Shown piece by piece: positions 1-9,684 of a DNA stretch of 59,227 bases (its first letter is position 1; each line of letters starts with the position of its first letter). Under the pieces are notes generated by a model. The model was given only the letters and a program-made list of their open reading frames with translations. It searched no databases and was not told the DNA's origin. The position numbers and the translations under genes are program-made. The DNA comes from Nocardia wallacei (GTDB lineage: Bacteria; Actinomycetota; Actinomycetes; Mycobacteriales; Mycobacteriaceae): NCBI RefSeq assembly GCF_029868745.1, contig NZ_JARWOP010000323.1, forward strand, positions 1 to 59,227, given 5' to 3'.

Positions 1-60
1 CCGGAGCTCCGCGCCCACCACGACCTCCCAACGATCGGGGGCGCGCGGGGCGGGGGGCGC

Positions 61-140
<80 letters not shown>

Positions 141-148
141 AGACAGGG

Positions 149-1852
149 TCACCGCCGCCGAGTCCCGAAAATACTTCGGCTGATCTCGCGCCCCGCGGCG
201 GTGGCGGCGGAGCGGAGGAATCCCTTGACCGCGGGGTTCTTCATGATCCGGTCGGCCGCCGACTCCTCGGGTTTCGAGGGCCGGCGCTCGGGCTCCGGTT
301 CCGGTTCCGCCGCAGCCACTTTCGCGGCGAGACGTTCGTACGCCGATTCCCGATCGATGGTCTCGCCGTACTTCGAGTGCAACTCACTACCCTGCGCGGC
401 CGCGCGAATATCGTCCTCCCCGATGGTATCCATCAGCGACCGCGGCGGGCGCAGCCGCGTCCAGGCCACCGGGGTCGGCGCACCCTTCTCCGAGAGCACT
501 GTCACCACCGCCTCGCCGATACCCAATGTGGTCAGCGCCTGCTCCAGGTCGTAGGCGCTGGTCTTCGGGTAGGTGCGCACGGTCTTGGTGAGCGCCTTCT
601 GGTCCTCCGGGGTGAAGGCGCGCAGCGCGTGCTGTATCCGCGCACCCAGTTGCGACAGCACCTGATTCGGCACATCGGTCGGCAACTGCGTGCAGAAGAA
701 TACGCCGACACCCTTGGACCGGATCAGCTTCACGGTCTGCTCCACCTGATCCAGGAAGGCCTTCGACGCGTCATTGAACAGCAGATGCGCCTCGTCGAAG
801 ATGAAGACCAGCTTGGGCTTGTCGATGTCGCCGATCTCGGGCAGCGTCTGGAACAGATCGGCCAGCACCCACATCAGGAAGGTGGAGAACAGCACCGGCC
901 GCGACGACTGCGCACCCAGCTCGAACAGCGTGATCACGCCCCGCCCGTCGACCGTGCGCAGCAGATCGGCCGGGTCCAATTCCGGCTCGCCGAAGAAGGT
1001 GTCACCGCCGTCGTTCTCCAGATTCACCAGCGACCGCAGGATCACACCCGCGGTAGCGGCCGAGACGCCGCCGATGCCCTTCAGATCCTCCTTGCCCTCC
1101 GGACTGGTCAGGTGCTGAATCACCGACCGCAGGTCCTTGAGATCCAGCAGCGCGAGCCCCTGCCGGTCGGCCCAGTGGAAGATCAGGCCGAGCGTCGATT
1201 CCTGAGTCTCGTTGAGCCCCAGCACCTTCGACAGCAACACCGGACCGAACGACGTGATGGCGGCACGAATCGGCACCCCGATACCCTCGGTGCCCAGGGA
1301 GACGAACTCGGTCGGGTAACCCGCTGGGGCCCACTCGCTATCGCCGGTTTCCCGGGCCCGCGCAGCAACCTTGTCGCCGGGCGCCCCGGGCCGCGACAGT
1401 CCCGATAGGTCACCCTTCACGTCGGCCAACACCACCGGCACCCCGGCGGCGGACAGCTGTTCGGCGATGCCCTGCAACGTCTTCGTCTTACCGGTACCCG
1501 TGGCGCCCGCGACCAGACCGTGCCGGTTCATCATCCGCAGCGGAATGCGCACGCGCGCAGCCGGATCCACGGATTCGCCTACCACGACGGTCCCCAGCTC
1601 CAGCGCGGCACCCTCGAAGGCGTATCCCGCCGCGATCTCCTGCGCGACCGTATTGCCGGATTCCATTTGCGGCGCAGAGCTTTTCGCATCGCCGGAAGCG
1701 GCAGCCGAGAGTTCCGCGTCCTGCTCCTGACCCTCCGCATCTGTCGCCTCGCGCTCAGCGGCCTCCGCCGCGGCCGCCGCCTCCGCAGCGACCCGCGCCG
1801 CCTCCGCAGCCGCCTGACGCGCCGCCGCGGCCTTCTCCTGAGGGGTTGTCAT
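149..1852 (-). CDS. HerA-like/DUF853 helicase-type ATPase
   Basis: Protein of 567 aa. The first 65 residues are an Ala/Glu-rich, probably coiled segment. A P-loop GATGTGKT lies at about residues 116-123 and a Walker B stretch LVFIFDEAH near 345-352, the pattern of the DUF853 branch of HerA/FtsK-type ATPases. Members are cytoplasmic hexameric-type ATPases annotated as helicases; the in vivo substrate is not established. The ATG at 1852 is chosen because MTTPQEK matches the usual N-terminus, while the open frame upstream to 2053 lacks conserved character. It is divergent from oligoribonuclease. The stop lies just beyond the doubtful C-rich tract. Confidence 0.88.
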   Translation of the reverse strand: MTTPQEKAAAARQAAAEAARVAAEAAAAAEAAEREATDAEGQEQDAELSAAASGDAKSSAPQMESGNTVAQEIAAGYAFEGAALELGTVVVGESVDPAARVRIPLRMMNRHGLVAGATGTGKTKTLQGIAEQLSAAGVPVVLADVKGDLSGLSRPGAPGDKVAARARETGDSEWAPAGYPTEFVSLGTEGIGVPIRAAITSFGPVLLSKVLGLNETQESTLGLIFHWADRQGLALLDLKDLRSVIQHLTSPEGKEDLKGIGGVSAATAGVILRSLVNLENDGGDTFFGEPELDPADLLRTVDGRGVITLFELGAQSSRPVLFSTFLMWVLADLFQTLPEIGDIDKPKLVFIFDEAHLLFNDASKAFLDQVEQTVKLIRSKGVGVFFCTQLPTDVPNQVLSQLGARIQHALRAFTPEDQKALTKTVRTYPKTSAYDLEQALTTLGIGEAVVTVLSEKGAPTPVAWTRLRPPRSLMDTIGEDDIRAAAQGSELHSKYGETIDRESAYERLAAKVAAAEPEPEPERRPSKPEESAADRIMKNPAVKGFLRSAATAAGREISRSIFGTRRR

Positions 1853-2103
1853 CACCGATCCTCCGTCTGCCCTGCCAACTTCCCGCCAACATTGCCGACC
1901 GCCTGACCAAAGCGCGGATCTGCGCAAACCATATCCCTCAGTACCACTGCGCGGGAGCAACCCGTGCACAGCAACTTCACGGCGACACAGTCGTGCCACA
2001 TCCGGTCCCGCATTGCGGCGGCCCGTACGGCAGTACCGGCCGATCCCACGCACCGGCCGCCGGTTCGCCGAACGGCCGCCGACCGCGCTGTAGTGTCGAC
2101 CGG

Positions 2104-2709
2104 GTGTCGGAGAAATACATGGTGTGGATGGATTGCGAGATGACCGGCCTGCGGCTGGACAGCGACAAGCTGATCGAGGTCGCCGCGCTGGTGACCGACA
2201 GCGATCTCAATATTCTCGGTGACGGTGTCGACATCGTCATCCACGCCGACGACGCCGCGCTGGCCGCCATGCCGCCGGTGGTCCAGGAGATGCACGCCCG
2301 GTCCGGCCTCACCGAGGAGGTTCGCCGCTCCACGGTCACCATGGCCGAGGCCGAGCGCCAGGTGCTCGACTACGTCAAGCAGTACGTGCCCACGCCCCGC
2401 ACCGTCCCGCTGGCCGGCAATTCCATCGCCACCGACCGCGGCTTCATCGCCCGCGACATGCCAGACCTCGACGCCCATCTGCACTACCGCATGGTCGACG
2501 TCAGCTCCATCAAAGAGCTGTGCCGCCGCTGGTACCCGCGCATCTACTTCGGCCAGCCCGAGAAGGGCCTCGCCCACCGCGCCCTGGCCGACATCAAGGA
2601 ATCCATCCGCGAACTCGAGTACTACCGCCGCACCGCCTTCGTCCCCGCCCCCGGCCCGGCCACAGCCGACATCGCCGCAGTCGCCGCCGACCTCCTCTCC
2701 CCTCAATAA
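2104..2709 (+). CDS. orn: Oligoribonuclease (3'-5' exoribonuclease)
   Basis: Protein of 201 aa of the DEDDh exonuclease family, degrading 2-5 nt RNAs and pGpG in the cytoplasm. The Exo I motif is seen in WMDCEMTGL near the N-terminus, followed by PLAGNSIATDRGFIARDMP (Exo II) and HRALADIKESIREL (Exo III), with the family signature SSIKELCRRWYPRI in between. Length and motifs are those of mycobacterial Orn. GTG at 2104 is preferred because it gives a normal-length N-terminus; ATG at 2119 is the alternative. The larger upstream frame is not conserved. tRNA-His lies about 80 nt downstream. Confidence 0.95.
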   Translation: MSEKYMVWMDCEMTGLRLDSDKLIEVAALVTDSDLNILGDGVDIVIHADDAALAAMPPVVQEMHARSGLTEEVRRSTVTMAEAERQVLDYVKQYVPTPRTVPLAGNSIATDRGFIARDMPDLDAHLHYRMVDVSSIKELCRRWYPRIYFGQPEKGLAHRALADIKESIRELEYYRRTAFVPAPGPATADIAAVAADLLSPQ

Positions 2710-2786
2710 ACCCCAGCTCACCGCCCCGATTAGGCGCTTCACCAAGGTACGCGATACGATCTAGCCCGCCGGTGCCAACCGGCAAT

Positions 2787-2860
2787 GGTGGCTGTAGTTC
2801 AGTTGGTAGAGCACCAGGTTGTGATCCTGGCTGTCGCGGGTTCGAGTCCCGTCAGCCACC
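2787..2860 (+). tRNA. tRNA-His (GUG)
   Basis: The cloverleaf is visible. Acceptor stem GTGGCTG pairs with CAGCCAC, with the extra G-1 at 2787 facing the discriminator C at 2860, a hallmark of tRNA-His. The anticodon stem CCAGG/CCTGG encloses loop TTGTGAT, giving anticodon GTG, and a GGTTCGAGTCC T-arm is present. CCA is not encoded. Confidence 0.97.
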
Positions 2861-2868
2861 CTGAAGAT

Positions 2869-2908
2869 CAGGTCAGGTCCGGTCAATCGACCGGACCTGA
2901 CCTGTTTT
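2869..2908 (+). terminator. Strong intrinsic terminator after tRNA-His
   Basis: A perfect 16-bp inverted repeat, CAGGTCAGGTCCGGTC at 2869-2884 and its complement at 2889-2904, with a 4-nt loop AATC, is followed by TTTT. It begins 8 nt after the tRNA and separates it from the toxin-antitoxin pair. Confidence 0.9.
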
Positions 2909-2983
2909 CGTGGAATTCCCGCGGTCCCTACTTCCACCAAGCACGCGGTGGCACCTGGTGCTACAGCGCGTACACTGGGCATT

Positions 2984-3250
2984 ATGGCCCATCCTGAAAT
3001 CACCCAGCGCGACCTACGCAACCGGTCCAAGGAGATCATGGACGCGGTCCAGCACGGTCAGTCCTTCACGGTCACCCGCGACGGACACGAGATCGGCGAG
3101 TTGATTCCGCTGCGCCGCAAACGCCGCTTCGTCACCCAAGAAGAGTTCGCGGCCATGTCCCGCAACGCGCCCTCGATCGACCTCACAACCTTCCGCGCCG
3201 ACCAACACATCGCACTCGAGCACGACGCGGACGACGCATATGAGCGTTGA
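2984..3250 (+). CDS. Antitoxin, Phd/YefM-type (VapB-like)
   Basis: Protein of 88 aa. The N-terminal half (ITQRDLRNRSKEIMDAVQHGQSF and a following T-x-D-G-x-x-I-x-x-L-I-P stretch) is the Phd/YefM DNA-binding fold, which dimerises, neutralises the toxin and autoregulates the operon. The acidic C-terminal tail, rich in Asp and Glu, would wrap the toxin. ATG 2984 gives the canonical start with ITQRDLRN close to the N-terminus. The stop overlaps the toxin start (ATG 3240) by 11 nt, implying translational coupling. Confidence 0.9.
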   Translation: MAHPEITQRDLRNRSKEIMDAVQHGQSFTVTRDGHEIGELIPLRRKRRFVTQEEFAAMSRNAPSIDLTTFRADQHIALEHDADDAYER

Positions 3251-3695
3251 TCCAGCGCTCGCAGACGCAGGCCTGCTCGACACGAATATCATCATCCTGC
3301 GGCAGTGGATCGACGCAGCCGAACTGCCCGCCAGGATGGCGATCAGCGCAATCACCCTCGCAGAGCTGTCCGCCGGGCCGCATGAGGTCCGCAGCAATAC
3401 CGAACAGAAGGACTACGACGAGCACGAGGAGCGCGCCCGCAGGCTGGAGATCCTGCAACGCGTCGAGAACGAATTCGACCCGATACCGTTCGACGCCGAA
3501 GCCGCCCGCATCTACGGCCGCATTGCCGCGGCCGTCATCGCCGCAGGTCGCAAACCGCGACGCCGACTCGCCGACCAGATGATCGCAGCCATCGCAATTG
3601 CCAACAGTCTCCCGCTGTACACCACCAATCCGGCCGACTATCAAGGCCTCGACAAACTACTCACCATCATCAGCATCAAGCGCCCGGCACACTGA
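3240..3695 (+). CDS. PIN-domain ribonuclease toxin (VapC-type)
   Basis: Protein of 151 aa with the PIN-domain acidic set: D14 in LLDTNIII, E42 in TLAELSAG, D112 in RLADQMIAAIA, and a further N130/D133 pair near TTNPADY. VapC toxins cleave tRNA or rRNA in a Mg-dependent way when freed from the antitoxin. It overlaps the upstream antitoxin gene by 11 nt. All acidic residues expected for activity are present, so the toxin looks functional. The RNA target cannot be read from the sequence. Confidence 0.92.
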   Translation: MSVDPALADAGLLDTNIIILRQWIDAAELPARMAISAITLAELSAGPHEVRSNTEQKDYDEHEERARRLEILQRVENEFDPIPFDAEAARIYGRIAAAVIAAGRKPRRRLADQMIAAIAIANSLPLYTTNPADYQGLDKLLTIISIKRPAH

Positions 3696-3774
3696 ACTCG
3701 ACCGGTTACAACGCCCTTCCGCTTTTGCAGCTGGGGCAGAACGATGCAGGTCGGTCCTGGGCTGAACTGCGGTG

Positions 3775-4110
3775 TCAGCCGCCCTGAGCCGCCCGGGTCG
3801 GCCGGTCGATCCGCTGACTCGGGCTTGTTTCGTCTCCCGGGTCGACACCGATGTCGTCGGCGAGGGTGATGAAGCCGCGGCAGCGGCAGCGGAGGTCGTA
3901 GGCGCACAGGGTCCAGTCGTCGGGGCCGACGCCGGGGACGGTGCTCGCCCGGCCGCGGCACACCCCCACGGTCGGGTCGTGGGCCACGTAGAGGTGGCCG
4001 CAGAGTTCACAGCGGCGGCGCGACACTTGTCGCGAAGTGACAACGAGCCAGGCCACATACGAGAATGCGGCTGCCACACCGACGAGCTGTAGCAGTTGTG
4101 ACGAATACAT
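3775..4110 (-). CDS. Small membrane-anchored Cys-rich protein, unknown function
   Basis: Protein of 111 aa. One hydrophobic segment (about residues 7-25, QLVGVAAAFSYVAWLVV) is followed by a cytoplasm-like Cys-rich part: CELCGH (CxxC), then single cysteines in GVCRG, TLCAYD and RCRCRG, so a zinc-binding fold is plausible. I do not recognise a named family. Coding bias supports this strand, while the plus-strand frame over the same bases has no hydrophobic or motif structure. It lies head-to-head with the PucR regulator, sharing the 186-nt gap. Confidence 0.65.
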   Translation of the reverse strand: MYSSQLLQLVGVAAAFSYVAWLVVTSRQVSRRRCELCGHLYVAHDPTVGVCRGRASTVPGVGPDDWTLCAYDLRCRCRGFITLADDIGVDPGDETSPSQRIDRPTRAAQGG

Positions 4111-4296
4111 TCTCTGCCCTCACCTTTTTCGATCGACCGCGATGCGGCGCACTTGCCGACCTCCACGTTCAGAGTGACCCACCGGCGACCGGATGAGATT
4201 GTCCGATTCGCACAATCTGCCAGAGTGTCGTTGGGGATGCCGTACAGTCACCGGAGGCAGTGTGAGTTCGTGCAGCAGGAGTAGCGGTCGGTAGCG

Positions 4297-5844
4297 ATGG
4301 TCAAGTTGGATCGCCTGATCAACATCCTGGGCAGGTACGGCACCCGGCTGCACGGGCACGCGGCGGCGCGCGACACCGAGCTGCACAGCGTGACGGTGCA
4401 CGACCCGGTGCGCCCGCACTCCGCCGTCGGGGACGTTTTCCTCGCCGTGGGCATCGCCGATCTGCAGGAGGCCGTCGCACTGGCCGCGCGCACGCGGGCC
4501 ATGCTCGTCGTCGCCCGGACCACCGAGCAGCCCAGCCGAACTCTCATCGACACGCTCGAAAAGGCCGGTACCGCATTACTTCTCGCGGACCCGGCGGTGT
4601 CGTGGAGCCAGATCGCGTCGGTGGTCTACGGATTGGTGCTCGAGGGCCGCGAGACCGAATCGGGCCGGGGGCCGAGCGACCTGTTCGCCCTCGCCGACAC
4701 GCTCGCCGCCACCCTCGACGCCCCCGTGACGATCGAGGACCAGCTGTGCCGGGTGATGGCGTATTCGAGTACGCCTCACGACACCGATCCGGTCCGATTA
4801 GACACTATCCTCGGCCGTCGCATGCCGGACCACGTACGCGGCCTACTCGAACACCAGGGCGTGTTCGACCACCTGGCGCGCACCGACGCCCCGTTCCACA
4901 TTCCGCCGTCACCCGAGCACGGACTGCGGGGACGCACGGTGGCGGCCGTCCGGACCGGACGCGAACTGCTGGGATCGCTGTGGATCTCGTCGGAGGACCC
5001 CCTCTCCCCCACCCAGTCGCGGATCCTGGAGGACGGCGCCCGCACGGTCGCACTGCATCTGCTGCGGTCCCGGGTCAGCGCCGATCTGGAGCGGCAGGTC
5101 GAATCCGAACTGGTGATCCAGCTTTTGGAGGGCAGCCCGGACGACGAGGCGGTCGCCGGCAAACTCGGCATACCGGCCGAGCACCTGCGCGTGATCGCAC
5201 TGCAAGCGCACACGGAACTGGAGCGGCACGCCGGGATTCTGCTCGCCTTCGAACGAGCCACCACCGGGTTCGGCTGGTCCCGGGTCGGACGCAGCACGCT
5301 GTTCGGCAACACGGTCTACACCCTGCTGCCGACCGGGGACGATCCGGCACAGGCCTATCGCTGGGTCCGAGATCTGGCCGCCGGGCTGCCCGCGCACATC
5401 GAGATATTCGCCGGGATCGGCGGGCCCGCGAATCTGCGCGAGGTCGCGGCGAGCCGTCAGGAGGCCGACGAGTGCATGGCACTGCACATGAGTTCCGGTG
5501 ACCCGGTGCCGGTCTGTTACGACACCGCGTGGGACCGGGTACTGATTCAGCGGTTGAAGTCGGTGGCGTCGAAAGGCCGTCTGCCCGCGCGGGATCCGGT
5601 CGCGCAACTGGCGGATTACGACGCCCGCAACGACACGCACTACCTCCCGACACTGAAATCGTGGCTGGAGGCGCACGGCGAATTGTCCGCGGCCGCAAAG
5701 ATGTTGGATGTCCACCCCAACACCGTGCGCAACCGCATCAACCAGATGAGCCGGATCGTCCCGCTGCACCTGAACGATCCCCAACAGCGCGTCGCCATGC
5801 TGATCGCGCTGTCGGTCCGCTCCCCCGACTCTCCTTCGGAGTAG
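4297..5844 (+). CDS. PucR-family transcriptional regulator
   Basis: Protein of 515 aa. The N-terminal half (residues 1-130) fits a PucR-type ligand-sensing domain, and a GAF-like middle follows (DAPVTIEDQLCRVMAYSS...). The C-terminus carries a PucR helix-turn-helix at about 445-490 (LKSWLEAHGELSAAAKMLDV, then HPNTVRNRI). PucR/CdaR proteins usually activate genes for purine, amino-acid or other catabolic routes, but no such genes lie next to this one, so its target is unknown. The upstream region 4111-4296 contains no gene. Confidence 0.9.
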   Translation: MVKLDRLINILGRYGTRLHGHAAARDTELHSVTVHDPVRPHSAVGDVFLAVGIADLQEAVALAARTRAMLVVARTTEQPSRTLIDTLEKAGTALLLADPAVSWSQIASVVYGLVLEGRETESGRGPSDLFALADTLAATLDAPVTIEDQLCRVMAYSSTPHDTDPVRLDTILGRRMPDHVRGLLEHQGVFDHLARTDAPFHIPPSPEHGLRGRTVAAVRTGRELLGSLWISSEDPLSPTQSRILEDGARTVALHLLRSRVSADLERQVESELVIQLLEGSPDDEAVAGKLGIPAEHLRVIALQAHTELERHAGILLAFERATTGFGWSRVGRSTLFGNTVYTLLPTGDDPAQAYRWVRDLAAGLPAHIEIFAGIGGPANLREVAASRQEADECMALHMSSGDPVPVCYDTAWDRVLIQRLKSVASKGRLPARDPVAQLADYDARNDTHYLPTLKSWLEAHGELSAAAKMLDVHPNTVRNRINQMSRIVPLHLNDPQQRVAMLIALSVRSPDSPSE

Positions 5845-5889
5845 GACGACCGCGCCTGCGTGCGGTCGAAACCCCTGCAGCACAACGGA

Positions 5890-6411
5890 TTACGATGTCG
5901 TGTGGGCCGTAAGGTCGTCGAGCAGGATCATGACCTCACCCTGTCGCTTGACCACCTCCGTGAGCCGCACCCGCAGACCGAGCAATTCGGCACCGGTGAA
6001 CGCGGACTCCGCCCGGTGCTGCACGCGCTGCCATTCGCTGTGCGCGGAGACGTTGCCCAGCAACAGATCCCGCGACTCCTCCGCGATCCCGATCCGCGCG
6101 TACACGTCGATCGAGGCGTGCGGCGAACGCACCCACAGGTTCACCGCGTCCAGCTGCCCGGCGATCGCGAGCGCCCGGCCCGGCTTGGCCACCAACTCGA
6201 CCTCCAGCCCGTCGGTCGCCAAACGAACCAGCAGGACCAACGCCCGGTGATCAGCCCCCGCGGCGCCGTCGCTGTAGACGCCGGGCCGCTTGGCGGGCGC
6301 TCCCTCGGCGAACGTGGTCAGATGCGTACGGCTCGCCCCGTCGCCGGTGATCTCCCACTTCCCCTTGTCCTCGAAGTCGTCCAACAGCACCTCGACCGAG
6401 GCGTCCGACAT
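5890..6411 (-). CDS. Hypothetical protein, beta-sandwich-like
   Basis: Protein of 173 aa starting at ATG 6411 (MSDASVEVLLDDFEDKGKW). There is no signal peptide or membrane segment. The pattern of alternating hydrophobics and the opening 'LLDDFED.G.WE..GD' resembles carbohydrate-binding, galactose-binding-like sandwiches (as in flagellar filament outer-layer or CBM-type proteins), but no catalytic motif is present and the assignment is inference. Upstream residues in the longer frame to 6435 are not needed. It is convergent with the PucR gene. Confidence 0.6.
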   Translation of the reverse strand: MSDASVEVLLDDFEDKGKWEITGDGASRTHLTTFAEGAPAKRPGVYSDGAAGADHRALVLLVRLATDGLEVELVAKPGRALAIAGQLDAVNLWVRSPHASIDVYARIGIAEESRDLLLGNVSAHSEWQRVQHRAESAFTGAELLGLRVRLTEVVKRQGEVMILLDDLTAHTTS

Positions 6412-6550
6412 CGTCACCCTCCCTGTGCTCCGCAACCGATTCCGGCCGCATGAACCCTACCCGCGGTCGGCGCGAGGTTCATCGGACATCAGGTAGCCAG
6501 TACCGGGAAAGCTTGCGACGCGACAGGATTCAGCGGTGAACCGGAATCCG

Positions 6551-7891
6551 TCAGTCCTCCTCGGCCGGGAGCGCACCGGCTTTCACCGCGCGAACCAACT
6601 CCTCGTGGTCGGCCTCGGTGCGGTCGGCGTAATCGAGGGCGTAGCGGGCATAGGCCGGGTCCATCTTGTCGCCGTCCGCGCAGTAACCGGCCAGGATGCG
6701 CGGGTCGATGGAGCGGCTGTGCGCGCGGGCCAGCAGAGCGCCCGCGAGGCGGCCGTAGTCGTCGAGATGGTCGCGCTTCAGCTCCGTGACCTCGATGGAG
6801 CCCTTGCGATTTCGGAACTGCCGCACGATGTACGGGCGCTCGCCGATCGTCGCCCAACCCAGCAGAATGTCGGTCTCGGCCTGCACCAGCCGCGCGCCGT
6901 TCACGATCCGCCGGCCCTCGTGCGGCACCGGTGCGAGGCCCAGCGCCTGCTGCAACGCGCTCGGCCGGGCCTGCTTGGCCTGTAGCACCAAAGCCTCGTC
7001 GCCGTTGCCGCGCAACAGGATCAGATAGTTGCGCAGTCCGACGCTGCCCGTGCCGACCACCCGGAACGCCACGTCGCACGCCGTGTACCGCCGCACCAGA
7101 TGCGCCCGCGACTCGCGGAGGGTGTCCACGTAATCGTCCAGTGCGGCGACGACCTCATCGGCCGTCGCGTCGGGCACCTCGGTCAGCACGGGCGGGTCGG
7201 CGACGAATCGCCACTGCCCGCCCTCGGCGCTCGTCGTCTTCGCCGCGATCTTCGCGCTGGTGTTCTTCTTCGCCTTCCCGGCGGCCTTGGCGAAGTCGTC
7301 GAGCAGTTCGTCGGCCTCGACGCGGTCGATCACCGACTCGTCGCCCAGCGCCGTCCACGATTCCAGGAACGGCAGCCGCGCCAGGTGGTCGATGGTGCGG
7401 CGGTAGCTGCGGGCGGCGTCGTGCGCGGCCTCGCGACAGCCGTTCTCCGACACTCCGCCCACCCGGCCCGCCAGCACCAGGCTGGCGGCCAGTCGCTTCA
7501 GGTCCCACTCCCACGGGCCCGGCGCGGTCTCGTCGAAGTCGTTGATATCCATGACGATTCGACCGTCGGAAGTGCCGTACAGCCCGAAGTTCGCCGCGTG
7601 CGCGTCGCCGCACAACTGCGCGGTGAGGCCACTGCTGGGCGTCACGGCGAGGTCATCGGCCATCAGGGCGGCGCTGCCGCGGAAGAACGCGAACGGCGAC
7701 TCGAGCATGCGCCCGACCCGCAGCGGTATCAGCTCAGGTACCCGATCGGCATTGCTCGCGTGCACGAAATCGACGATCGACGGACGGTCGTCGGGCAGCG
7801 CGAGTTCCCGATGTTCGCTGTGATCGTCGTCCTCCCGCAGCGCGCGGCCGCGGGCGTACGCCTCCTCCGGATCCAGCCACTGGTCGAACAT
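6551..7891 (-). CDS. DUF2252 family protein
   Basis: Protein of 446 aa with the DUF2252 hallmarks: RVGRMLESPFAFFRGSAALM, then QLCGDAHAANFGLYGT, DINDFDE and WEWDLKRLAASLV. The CGDAH...N and D.NDFDE motifs resemble the catalytic HGDxxxxN and D of aminoglycoside phosphotransferase-like kinases, so a kinase-fold activity is a reasonable inference. No substrate is known to me. ATG 7891 is used. It is followed 100 nt away by the L,D-transpeptidase gene on the same strand. Confidence 0.88.
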   Translation of the reverse strand: MFDQWLDPEEAYARGRALREDDDHSEHRELALPDDRPSIVDFVHASNADRVPELIPLRVGRMLESPFAFFRGSAALMADDLAVTPSSGLTAQLCGDAHAANFGLYGTSDGRIVMDINDFDETAPGPWEWDLKRLAASLVLAGRVGGVSENGCREAAHDAARSYRRTIDHLARLPFLESWTALGDESVIDRVEADELLDDFAKAAGKAKKNTSAKIAAKTTSAEGGQWRFVADPPVLTEVPDATADEVVAALDDYVDTLRESRAHLVRRYTACDVAFRVVGTGSVGLRNYLILLRGNGDEALVLQAKQARPSALQQALGLAPVPHEGRRIVNGARLVQAETDILLGWATIGERPYIVRQFRNRKGSIEVTELKRDHLDDYGRLAGALLARAHSRSIDPRILAGYCADGDKMDPAYARYALDYADRTEADHEELVRAVKAGALPAEED

Positions 7892-7984
7892 GCCCGCTCC
7901 TCGCTGTCTGCCGTCGCACGGTCAACGTGCGGGCGGGCGAAGCGGGTTCCGCGCAGCGGCTCGGGCATCGCCGGGATCACATCG

Positions 7985-9196
7985 TCACCAACTGCCGTCG
8001 GCGTTGCCCGCCCTCCACTCCGACCACGGGATGTTCCAGTCGCCCAGCCCGTCGATGCCCGACAGCGTGTCGCCCACCGTGTTCTTCACGATGGCGATAT
8101 CGCCGCGTTTGGCGTTCTCGTAGACCCAGCGCGCGTCGACGGGACTGAGATTCAGGCAGCCGTGGCTGGTGTTCGAGTAGCCCTGCGCGCCCAGTGACCA
8201 CGGGGCGGAGTGCATGAAGATGCCACTGTAGGACATCCGGGTCGCGTAGTCGACGGGTGTGCGATAGCCGTCGGGACCGGTCGCCGAGACGCCGTAGGTG
8301 GAGGAATCCATGATGATGTGGTCGAACCGGTCGCTGATGATGTAGATGCCGTTGTTCGTGGGCGCGGACGCCTTGCCCATCGAGGTCGGCATGCTGCGGA
8401 TCACCTCTCCGTTGCGCTCCACGACCACCGTCTTGGTGTTGTCGTCGGCGGTGAAGACGGTCGGCTCGCCGATCGTGAACGCGGAGTGGATGTCGCTGTC
8501 GCCGATCAGGCCGTTGCCGAGATTCTTGCCGTAGGTGTTGACGTCGACGTTGACCCGCGTGCCCGCCGCCCAGAAGTGCTCGGGCCGCCACCGCACCTCG
8601 CGGTTGTTCACCCAGTAGAAGGCGCCCTCCACCGGCGGATTCGTCGTGATCTTGATCGCTTCCTGCGCGGCGCGCCGATCCGGGATGTTCTCGTCGAACT
8701 GCACGGCCACCGGCTGGCCGATGCCGACCACCTCGTTCTCACCCGGCAGCAGCCACGGGTGCGTGCGGTTGCGCGGCGACAGCGTCGTGAAGCTCAGCGC
8801 GGTCGAGGTCTTGCCGCCCAGCCCGACCGCCTCCGCCTGCAACCGGTAGGTGCGGCCGAAGCCGAGTTGCTCGCCCACCTGCCAGGACTGCCCGTCCGGC
8901 GCGACCTGCCCCGGCACCTGGACGCCCTCCGGATTGACCAGCGTCACCGAGGCGAGCTTGCCGTCCTCGGCGCGGAGTTGCAGCGGCACGCCCGGGGACA
9001 CCCCCGCCTCGCCGTCCTTGACCGGCACCACGAGCTTGGGTTTGATGAGGTCGGCCACGGGGTTGGGCTCGATCGCGGCCTTCGTGCCGTCGGCGCCCGA
9101 ATTGCTGCACGCGGTGGCCGCCAGCCCCAGCACGGACAGTATCGCCACTGCCCCCAGCATCGTCCTCGACCGCCGTCGACCCCGCCATATACCCAT
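7985..9196 (-). CDS. Lipoprotein L,D-transpeptidase (YkuD domain)
   Basis: Protein of 403 aa making 3-3 cross-links in peptidoglycan. The N-terminus has a basic stretch, a hydrophobic core and lipobox LAATAC with Cys30, so it is a lipid-anchored exported enzyme. Two Ig-like domains follow (to about residue 240), then a YkuD catalytic domain with FMHSAPW and SHGCLNLS (catalytic Cys near 347), and a C-terminal extension ending in WSEWRAGNADGSW, as in mycobacterial LdtMt2-type enzymes. The true start is ATG 9196; an in-frame TTG two codons upstream is unlikely. Confidence 0.93.
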   Translation of the reverse strand: MGIWRGRRRSRTMLGAVAILSVLGLAATACSNSGADGTKAAIEPNPVADLIKPKLVVPVKDGEAGVSPGVPLQLRAEDGKLASVTLVNPEGVQVPGQVAPDGQSWQVGEQLGFGRTYRLQAEAVGLGGKTSTALSFTTLSPRNRTHPWLLPGENEVVGIGQPVAVQFDENIPDRRAAQEAIKITTNPPVEGAFYWVNNREVRWRPEHFWAAGTRVNVDVNTYGKNLGNGLIGDSDIHSAFTIGEPTVFTADDNTKTVVVERNGEVIRSMPTSMGKASAPTNNGIYIISDRFDHIIMDSSTYGVSATGPDGYRTPVDYATRMSYSGIFMHSAPWSLGAQGYSNTSHGCLNLSPVDARWVYENAKRGDIAIVKNTVGDTLSGIDGLGDWNIPWSEWRAGNADGSW

Positions 9197-9513
9197 GTCC
9201 AACCCCGTTTCATGTTCTCGGCGCCGCCGGGCCGCCCCGGCATGCTGCTCAACCCACCACGCTCGCGGGGATCGGTCGAGACCACGCCCCGCCTATTCTG
9301 CCAGCTGGAAGGGCCCGAAACGCGCAAACACGGCGGGCCCGCCGCATGGTCTGCCCCTTCATCCGTTCCCGGCCCCCATCCGTTAACAACCGGCGACACA
9401 TTCCCTCCCCACCCCCACTGAACAGGCGATTTCACTTTCCCCACACCCGCCTGTTATGGTTTTCCCCGCACCGGAACGGAGCCCCCAGGGCCCCGCCACC
9501 GGGCCACGCACCA
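9197..9513. other. Intergenic region without a recognisable gene
   Basis: These 317 bases lie between the divergent L,D-transpeptidase gene and tRNA-Lys. I see no convincing coding frame and no repeat. It presumably carries the promoters for both neighbours, but no clear -35/-10 pair stands out. Confidence 0.5.
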
Positions 9514-9586
<73 letters not shown>

Positions 9587-9596
9587 CCTAAAATAC

Positions 9597-9631
9597 CAGG
9601 TCAGGGCCTACGCATGGATGCGCATGACCTG
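9597..9631 (+). terminator. Possible terminator hairpin after tRNA-Lys
   Basis: CAGGTCA at 9597-9603 pairs with TGACCTG at 9625-9631, with an inner GCAT/ATGC stem in the loop. It sits 11 nt after the tRNA. There is no T-run, so confidence is moderate. Confidence 0.5.
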
Positions 9632-9684
9632 TCCGGTCGGGCAATCGCCAAGACTATGCCAAGAATTCGGCACCAAACATTCCT

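Noticed and set aside
377..1408. Long plus-strand frame of 343 codons
   Set aside because: It lies entirely antisense to the HerA-like ATPase, whose motifs are clear; the translation is Arg/Gln/His-rich without domains.
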